Below, piece by piece: positions 56,904 through 64,000 of a stretch of 64,000 nucleotides of DNA. The notes beneath the pieces are model-generated. The model was not told the origin of the DNA and did not search any database. It saw nothing but the letters and a program-made list of their open reading frames with translations. The stretch comes from Chloranthus sessilifolius (taxonomy: Eukaryota; Streptophyta; Magnoliopsida; Chloranthales; Chloranthaceae), in NCBI GenBank assembly GCA_021018995.1, contig CM037592.1, forward strand, positions 79,425,301-79,489,300, read 5' to 3'. The position numbers and the translations under genes are program-made. Numbering within the stretch: position 1 is the first letter of the stretch; the number at the start of each line of letters is the position of its first letter.

Positions 56904-58811
56904 GGCCATTTTTTCAGCTTTGAGGCCCGACGGACCCCCCTGTATGCTATGGACCAAGGCCCGGTCCCTCTTAGAAGCCCACGTACCATCAAGCGATGGT
57001 GCACACATCCCCAAATGGCCCTTCGAGCTCTCTTCGATTGGCCCAAAGGGACCGTGCTATAATAAACGAATCTAAATCTGTAAGCACCCGCTGAGTGCTC
57101 CATAAAATCATAAAATCAAAGAAGGAGAAAAAAAAAATGCTGAAAAATGACAGCAGTTCCCAAGGGAGCGTTGCAACGACTGTTTTCCCCACTCCAACAG
57201 CCGTGTTAAATCAATTTGGAATGATCGGGTTCACCCGAAAGTTCTCAAACCCCATTTTACACAGGGACACCTCATACCTGATCCGGTAGGCAAATGAACT
57301 CATCCATCACCGGTCGCTCCTAAGAACGTACACCTAGCCCAAGATCTTCCCCAGCAGAAGTCGAGACCTGATCCGGCAGGCAAACCAAGGACCTATCACT
57401 GGAATGTGCACGCCCTTAAGGTATATCAACATGGCAAGTTGATTCGCCTAAGGATACATGCAAAAATAAAAGCAGTTTGAGCATGCTCAAAATCTCGAAC
57501 TGACATGTAAGAAGAAAAAAAGAGAAAAAGAAAAAGGAAAAAGAGAGGAAATAATGACCTTTTGTTATGAAGTAAAAATCCTGAGTAGGTTGACCCCACC
57601 TTCCAAGCGTTAGCTCTGATCATCCACCTTCGGATCTATGTTGACCAAGAGTATACCCGACTTCAGACCATTCGAAAAGTCTATTGTCAGTCGAAATTGA
57701 CCCGTCAAAAATGAAATTACAACCAACCAAACTATGTGCAAATATACAGACCGAAGGGCTCATTCCCTTTTATTTCCTTTTACACAGGCTTAAAACTTGT
57801 ATAGGAACGGTGTCCCTGTTGAATGTATGCACTTGCGTCTGGGTATCAGCAGGATGGTCATTTGTCCTCGTAAATTATACCTTAGGGTCGAGGCTTTCGT
57901 TCGCACCTATTTGCTGCTTATCGCCCCTGATGGGTGTCTGTCTGTGCATAGTTAGTAAGATGTGATTTCATTAGGGATGGAGGCTAGAATTGACTATCTC
58001 TTTCGATGGATGTTTGGTTCTAGCCGGATCCTTTTTAGCTTTGTCTCGAGCTAAAGTACCCTGGTTCATGTGAATCAGGAGCACCTCGCCACCGAAACGA
58101 GCACATCCCCAAGGCGCACCCATCCCCGGCGGAGCGCACGCATTCTTAAAGCGTATCAACTGACATTTGATCGACTTAAAGAGTTGTGCAAGAATAAAAT
58201 TACCAGAGGTCCTTGATCTTTGCTTAGACGCTTTGAAACAAAAGAAAATTTTAAAAAAAAAAAAAAAAAACACAAAAAAAATTACTCTGAAAATGGGCAT
58301 GCATTCCCAAGAAGTTTTGCAACATCAATATTCGCTCCACTCGAGTAAATCATGCTAAAGCAACCTTGAGGTTGATGGGTTCACCTAGAAACTCCGAGCC
58401 TTACCTAGGTAAGGGCACCCATGGCCAATCCAATGGAGCTGTCAATACCCCATAGGATTGGACACATTGTTTAGGCCTTCGCCTTGTGTACTTCACGTTG
58501 ATCCCGAAGCATAGATCGATCACCTCGTTTCATGGAGCTGTTTGGTTCAGATTAATACTCAACATCACAAATCTATAATTTCCCTCAGGAAGTGGACGAT
58601 ATCCCAGCTAGCGGGCTTACACTTTTTGTGATCATCGCAGTTATGCCCAGTAATGTCGCAATGCGCTTGGGGACTGTTAGCTTTGAGGTACGAACAATAT
58701 CCCGAAATAAGAGGGCTTACGTATACTCACCATCACCATGAATGTTTGAGAATTGAGTTGAACCAGGTGGACCCATCAAACATGCCTTGGACCTCCTCGG
58801 ATGTCCCTTGT
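56904..58811 (+). other. Non-coding 3' tail of element B
   Basis: No gene is credible. From about 57700 it aligns by eye with 6810-7783 in element A. An A-run at about 58250-58280 is low complexity. Confidence 0.65.
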
Positions 58812-58856
58812 CTTTGGCATCCGATCATTAGTGATCGAATACCAAAGAGGGGCATC
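58812..58856 (+). promoter_or_regulatory. 36-base stem-loop and polypurine tract before the 3' LTR (B)
   Basis: Bases 58812-58847 pair as CTTTGGCATCCGATCATT with AGTGATCGAATACCAAAG, with a few mismatches. The purine stretch CCAAAGAGGGGCATC ends at the LTR start. Position and size equal those in element A (7784-7828). Confidence 0.88.
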
Positions 58857-60456
58857 TGTAGACACCCAAATTCGGCCCAAGGCCCGATTAGTCTGTACTC
58901 CGGGAGAAATGCACTCCTGTGCTTCCGATGGCACCCCTGAACCCTTGGGAATCTATCCAAACCTTTAGGAATCACCTAAAAACTATTAGAACCATTCCCC
59001 CAACCCTTAGAGAGCACCCCTAAACCCTAGGATCCCTTCCTGGGCTCAACTTAAACCCTTCTGAGCATTTGATGGGAGGAGAGATGCAAATTTTTATGCA
59101 GACTACTACTGAGGATGAACCATATACCGTTGGAAAGAAGACTTCCCCAGCTTTCCAACGAGCCAAAGATCACCCAATATAGAGTTGTGGTTCAAAAGTT
59201 ATGGCCGTTTGAAGGATCACATAAAATCATGACTTTTTGCTCAGGCGTATGTATTACATACGCCCAGCAAATTTGGCCCCAGTTTGGTCAGGCGTATGTA
59301 ATATATACGCTTGACATTTTTAGGCTAAATTTGTCTGGGTGTATATAATACATACACCCAGCATTGGCGGCCACCAACACGGGCACCCATCTTCTCAGAT
59401 TCCCCCTGGTTTTCATGAAAATTACTGTACATAAATTGGGCGTATGTAATATATAACAGTTTCTGTCATTAAATGCTCGAATTTCCTTCATCTGGTTTAA
59501 CCCTTTGACCATCCCCTTAGTTGAGGTGGGTGTCTTAAGGTTGGTTGCACCCCCTTTGAGCTTATTGGCAACCCTTAAGTCACCCATGGTCTCACCCCAT
59601 CATCTACCATTGAAATCAGTTTCCCAAACCTCTAGGACCCTAAAAACCTAGAAAACCTTAGATAGAGGGTTACCTAATTGCTAAACCAATTAGCTCTTAA
59701 GTGACCCTCTAACCCACCTCTTCTCTATAAATAGAGAGGCCCCCCTATTCCCAAAAGGGTTGAAAAATTAAGGTTGAGAATTAAGCATAAGAGAGAGAGC
59801 CCTAGTGAGAGAAAAATATGTGTTATTTTACATTCTTCAACAAGAATTCCAGCATGCTTAGTTCATCATTTTCAATCCTTTTCAACCATTAGATCACCCC
59901 TTGTTAATCAAGCTTAGTCCCTAGCTTCATCCCACACTTCCTATCTACCGAATCCTAGCATTAGAACCTATTCCTCTACCGTTTAAGCCATTTAAAGCCA
60001 TCAAAAGCACGCCGAAGCGAAGGTCTTCTACGGTGCAACAAGGGCCCGTGAGCTCCGGCTCACCCCTCTCTTCCTCTACCTTCTTGGTGTTTCCTCCGTC
60101 CAAGGATTCAAGCCGTTATACCATCAAAAATTTTGGTTTGGCTCAAAGCTTGATAGGACCGTATTACCTTCGGGCAAGGGGAAGCTCCGCCCATTTATTT
60201 TTATTTTTGGCCATAGATAGAGACCGCTACATGCGGGTTTATCGGGTGCCTAAACCCTTCCCGATCGATAACCGAAGCCCCTACCCTAGAGCCTTTGGCA
60301 AAGACCGGTAAATCAGAGTCATATTTAGCACTTCGGTGCTCAAAATATTGATTTAAAGGTTTCCCGAGTCACCAAAAGCTCCGAGTGGCGACTCTACATT
60401 TTATTCCATCGCGAGTGCATCGCCGCGAAGGGTCCGAGAGGATCCATGCTCGCACA
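58857..60456 (+). repeat. 3' LTR of element B (1600 bp)
   Basis: It starts TGTAGACACCC and ends CTCGCACA. It matches the 5' LTR along its length but is 29 bases longer, mainly because the palindrome region differs. The TATA box is at 59725-59736 and the primer-site-like relic TGGCGACTCTA at 60386-60396. Differences from the 5' LTR are mostly C/T and G/A. Confidence 0.95.
59242..59458 (+). promoter_or_regulatory. Palindrome cluster in the U3 of the B 3' LTR
   Basis: Copies lie at 59242-59267, 59289-59313 and 59336-59361, with a truncated half at about 59437-59458. The copy at 59289-59313 has no counterpart in the 5' LTR. The third 5'-LTR copy is here reduced to one arm. Confidence 0.8.
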
Positions 60457-60461
60457 AGGGT
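60457..60461. repeat. Target-site duplication of B, right copy
   Basis: AGGGT, identical to 37230-37234. Confidence 0.92.
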
Positions 60462-62479
60462 ATAAACTCCACTCCAAATCACAGGATCCACCTGGTTTTA
60501 AGGCTATGATCTGTCCACTTTAATGGTCACAGACCATCCTATAGACTTTATCGAATCCATGGATTGCAGCAAACAAATCCAATTGGAGCCCGAGCTTGGA
60601 CTCATCTTAAGGTTATGATCTATCCACTTTAATGGTCACAGACCATCCTAGGGATCTCCTCCAAAGCCAAACCATCAATCAGAACAATTAAAATCACTAC
60701 AGATGCTTCAATTCCAAGGTCACAGACTCAAGGAATCATAGGCATGTCAAACCCAGGGAGATCGGGTGGTATCCAAGAGGTCTACCAGTTAAGTGGGTGA
60801 GCTGATTAACAAACTCCTCTACACAAATCCGATCGATCACCTAATGGGACCACAAGATCTTTAGATCTAACTAAGCTTTAAAATCGACAATTTATTACTT
60901 CAAACAAAACCACTTACAATAAACTTGTTCCCTGATTTGAAGTTTGTGCATCGATCCATATTTCTTCATGCCGAAATTACAATTACAAACCAGATATGAG
61001 CAACTATCTAGATCTAATCCAACATGCTAGATTAGAGAGAGAAGGGAGAAGAAGAAAAAAAGAAAATAAAAACCTAAACTAAACCTAAATGAGCTAAGGA
61101 GAACTCATGCTATTCCTTTGTTCCTACTTTCCTTGCTAAAGAAAAATAGCAGAATAGATGGGTATTTATACATATGCATCGATCCATGTGCCTTGAGTTG
61201 CAGCCAATTAGAGAGCAGAAGACTCAGTTCTGTTATGCACAGCTGAGGTGTCTTCATTTCGGCCAAGGAAAATCACATGTGGACTGTTGTCCCATGTGCA
61301 GAAGCTTATGCCCAGCTAATGTATTTTTGTAGCTCTCAAAAATGCCCCTACCGGCCACAGATATTTGCTGAGATAAATCCCTGAGATGTGTGGGACATTG
61401 GGATGTGTGCCCTAGAAGCATTAGAATCTCCAAAATGTCCCTAAAGTGTGAAATAGATGGCTGGAACCCGTGCCTCGATAGGTTGGAGCTTCATAACTTC
61501 GATCTCGATAGGTTCAGGCATCTGTTCGATAGGTTGGAGCTTCAGAACTTCTATCTCGATAGGTTCAAGCCTCTGTTCAATAGGTTGGATGGCTTCAAGT
61601 GTGCATTCGACAGGATCTCAACAGGTTCATTCAACCATTCGACAGGATGCTCGATAGGTTCATTTTCAGCATCAGAACCTCTCGACAGGTTCAAACAACC
61701 ATTCGATAGGTTGCGACAGGTTCAATTTTAGCCTTTTTCAGCACTGTAGCTTGATTTCAGCACATACCAGCTCGTGGGGTTCAAAACAACCCTCGTGGAG
61801 TCTATTTTCAGCACATAACAGCTCTACAATCCACATTCCAGCTTTGACATCTTCTCTAGTCCTTCAAATGCAGAATTTGTGCTACTAATGTGGCTCATTT
61901 TCCAGCAATAAAACTGCTTGAAGGTCATGGTTTAAGACAAAATCTTTGAGTGAGTGATGACACTTCAGCCAACTGTTCGAGTTCTTCAAGGCAGCTATGC
62001 ATGCTGGCTTTGCAGTTTTATGGCTTGGTGCATCAGCACTAAAGTGCTCACATCTTTAATGGTATCAGCTACTCTTATGCTTCAAAGATTGCTTTAACCA
62101 ACGCTGCACAAGTGCCACTTGAACTGCTGCACTGCTGAGTATATAAATTGTTGAATTGCCGGTTTGCTCAATTCGTTGCAGCAGTAGTCCATAAAACTTG
62201 GGCTTCACCACTCTCTCTCAGCAGGTCTTCAAAGGCCCCCAAAGCATGCTAAAAAGCCCCAATGGTGTGAACCACCATGGTTCATTTTCAATAAATCCAT
62301 TAGCTCCACTGCTAAACACAAAATTCCTTCTTCTTGGCTTCAAAAGCATGGATTGCAACATTAAGCTCTTATTTTGCTGTTATCTGTAAAAACACACTTA
62401 AAAGACATTATTAACATGCTCAAAGGTCCATCATAGGTCAGGTTAAGGGGTAGAAAGTGGTATATTTCAGTGCTCAATA
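60462..62479 (-). repeat. Solo LTR F, right part
   Basis: It continues the LTR begun at 36787. D-type phrases AAGGCTATGATCTGTCCACT and AATGGTCACAGACCATCC occur twice, as in the D LTR. A minus-strand TATA box (TATAAATACC) lies at 61161-61170. The end AAGGGGTAGAAAGTGGTATA is close to the D LTR end. No internal element sequence is present. It is more diverged from D than the two D LTRs are from each other, so it represents a separate family. Confidence 0.85.
61475..61730. promoter_or_regulatory. TCGATAGGTT motif array in F
   Basis: TCGATAGGTTG lies at 61475-61485, TCGATAGGTTC at 61505-61515, and about eight more TCGATAGGTT or TCGACAGGTTC copies follow to about 61725. It occupies the place taken by the TCGCGAGGTTG array in D, upstream of the minus-strand TATA box. 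Neighbouring words GGAGCTTC and TTCAAGC are also related. Confidence 0.85.
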
Positions 62480-62484
62480 GTATA
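62480..62484. repeat. Target-site duplication of F, right copy
   Basis: GTATA, identical to 36782-36786. Confidence 0.75.
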
Positions 62485-64000
62485 TACACACATATTTCCT
62501 TTTTCTAGGAGGGGTTAATGAAGGAAAGAACATTAGCTCTAATGGGATAGCAAAGGGTATGATCATTCAGGACGCTTTTTAGCTACTTGGCTTTGAAATG
62601 ATGGCCTATTTTATAAGGTCCTTTAACAGTCACGTATCCATCTTATTAATACTTATCTTGCCATGGGAGACTAGGAGTAGAATCGTCGCATGTATCCAGC
62701 GTTGATGGGCTCGAGAAAATGATCTCCGTCCATAGTGGCAAGACTGAGCGTGTATCAAGGGAGTACTTCTTGGATGATATAGGGTCGTTCCCAATTGGGT
62801 TTGAATTTTCCTCTTGGGTCATTGTGGAGAGAAGGGAAGATTTTCTTGAGTACCGTGTCACTATTTTTAAATCTCGAACGTGAACACGCTTATTGTAACC
62901 ATGTGCGATCCTTCCTTGGTAGACCTGGGTGTGACACAAGACTAGAAGCCTTTTCTCATTGATCATGTTTAGTTATTCAAAACGAGATCTCTCTCTTGGC
63001 TTCTGGCAGATTGGTCTCAATGAGGGCATGGAGGGAGGGTACTTCGACCTCAACTAGTAACATGGCCTCGATTCCATACACGAGAAAACGATGTTGCCCT
63101 TTAGTGGTATGGATCGACGTTCGATAGGCCCATAGTGCGAAAGGTAACTTTTCACTCCAATCTCGGTAAGTGATGATAATCTTCTCAAGGATGTGGACAA
63201 CTGCCTTGTTGGTGGCTTTGACGGCTCCGTTGGTTTGCGATCGGTATGGTGAAGAGCGGTGATGTTTGATCTTGTACTGCTCGCATAAGGCTCTAATGCG
63301 ATTATTCGCAAAGTTGGTGTCATTATTGTGATGAAGTCCTTGGGCATGCCGAATTGACATACGATGTTGTTCTTGATAAACTTCTCGATATGACTGGCCA
63401 TAATGTTTGTGTACGACGCTGCCTCTACCCATTTAGTGAAGTACTCAATGGCAACGAGGATGAACTAATGCCCGTTGGATGCCTTTGGATTAGCCTTTCT
63501 GATGACGTCGAGGCCCCATATAGCGAATGGCCATAGAGTGGTCATGTTGTGTTGATCTATGGTAGGGTCATGTGTCAGACTGGAGTGTTCTTAACATTTA
63601 TAGCACTTCTGAACGTGTTTGCAATAGTCAGTTTCCATGGTAGTCTAAAAATATCCTTGTCATAGGATCTTTTTAGCGAGCATGTGTCCATTGACGTGTG
63701 CCCTGCATACTCCTTCATAGATTTCCTTTATGACGATGGCTGCCTCGCTTTCATTTAGGCATCAGAGCGAGATATTATTATATGCCCACTTGTAGAGGCA
63801 GTCGCCACAAATGACGTAATTAGTCGCTAAACGTTGGATGGTATGCCTGTCGACCTCAGATGTGCCCTCAAGAATTGCCCGAGTTTTAAGGAAATTCTTT
63901 ATATCTGAGAACCATGGAGGCTCATCATTTGTCTTTGTGAATCCTTCAATTTGAAGGAAGAAAGCAGGCTCGTTTCTTTATCCAAACATGATGGACTTCA
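62485..64000 (-). pseudogene. int: Element E: integrase region, cut by the window end
   Basis: On the minus strand phrases match B integrase in order: zinc-finger text near 63600-63720, FANNRIRALCEQYKIKHHRS, TNGAVKATNK, WSEKLPFALWAYRTSIHT, VEVEVPSLHALIETNLPEA and LVLCHTQVYQGRIAHGYNKR. The rest of pol lies beyond the window and the tail is at 35769-36786. It is the oldest layer of the nest F-in-E, B-in-F. It is broken several times. Confidence 0.88.

Larger units (their letters stand above)
37235..60456 (+). mobile_element. Element B: 23-kb Tat/Ogre-like retrotransposon with two antisense genes
   Basis: It has two LTRs (1571 and 1600 bp), AGGGT target duplications, a primer site, gag (from 40231), protease, G-patch, reverse transcriptase, RNase H, archaeal-type RNase H and integrase (to 49338), all on the plus strand. 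Accessory genes 2 and 1 follow on the minus strand, then a non-coding tail, a stem-loop, a polypurine tract and the 3' LTR. Double RNase H and large size place it in the Tat/Ogre lineage. The first 410 bases of the LTRs differ at about 28 sites, mostly transitions; later parts look closer. I estimate about 5% and a few million years. The gag-pol has roughly a dozen breaks. It inserted into solo LTR F. Confidence 0.95.

Noticed and set aside
1-64000. Host genes, tRNA, rRNA or organelle insertions
   Set aside because: I looked for such signals on both strands and found none I could support.

Overview
The window is repeat-dense flowering-plant nuclear DNA. Every coding block I can recognise belongs to an LTR retrotransposon. 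I see no host gene, tRNA, rRNA or plastid gene. The species cannot be told from the sequence.

Layout. (A) 1-9456, + strand: the 3' part of a large Ty3/gypsy element, with two antisense accessory genes and a 3' LTR at 7829-9456. (unassigned) 9457-10349: AT-rich. (D) 10350-23651, - strand: a non-autonomous Athila-like element with two 2455-bp LTRs, 5-bp target duplications (CCACC), a gag and a second ORF, but no pol. (C) about 24.5-33.8 kb, - strand: a badly decayed Tat-like gag-pol, followed by an LTR-like block at about 33.8-35.77 kb. (E) a third Tat-like element on the - strand; its post-integrase tail is at 35.77-36.79 kb and its integrase at 62485-64000. E was split by (F), a solo LTR related to D (36787-37234 plus 60462-62479, target duplication GTATA). 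F was in turn split by (B) 37235-60456, + strand: a 23-kb Tat/Ogre-like element with two LTRs and target duplication AGGGT.

How the parts fit. A and B share one plan: LTR, gag-pol in B, then two genes on the opposite strand between integrase and 3' LTR. Gene 1 has several coding blocks with GT-AG borders and resembles the plant mobile domain. Gene 2 resembles the plant DUF7745 type. D carries a same-strand ORF of the putative plant transposon protein type.

The most striking signal is regulatory. Each family carries its own reiterated short motif, and the motif sits upstream of the LTR TATA box and again next to the start of each accessory gene. In A it is a 21-bp palindrome with arm GGCGCAACTA. 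In B it is a 21-bp palindrome with arm GGCGTATATA. The length, outer GGCG/CGCC and inner TA-W-TA are the same, and only four half-site positions differ. D uses TCGCGAGGTTG in its LTRs and TCGCGAG next to its ORF2, while its relative F uses TCGATAGGTTG. I infer a possible self-recognition system in which an element-encoded protein binds its own family's motif. This resembles in outline the VANC proteins of VANDAL transposons. It is a hypothesis from pattern alone.

A second shared structure is a near-perfect 36-base stem-loop directly before the polypurine tract of both A and B. All element genes are treated as fossils and only their extents and parts are given.
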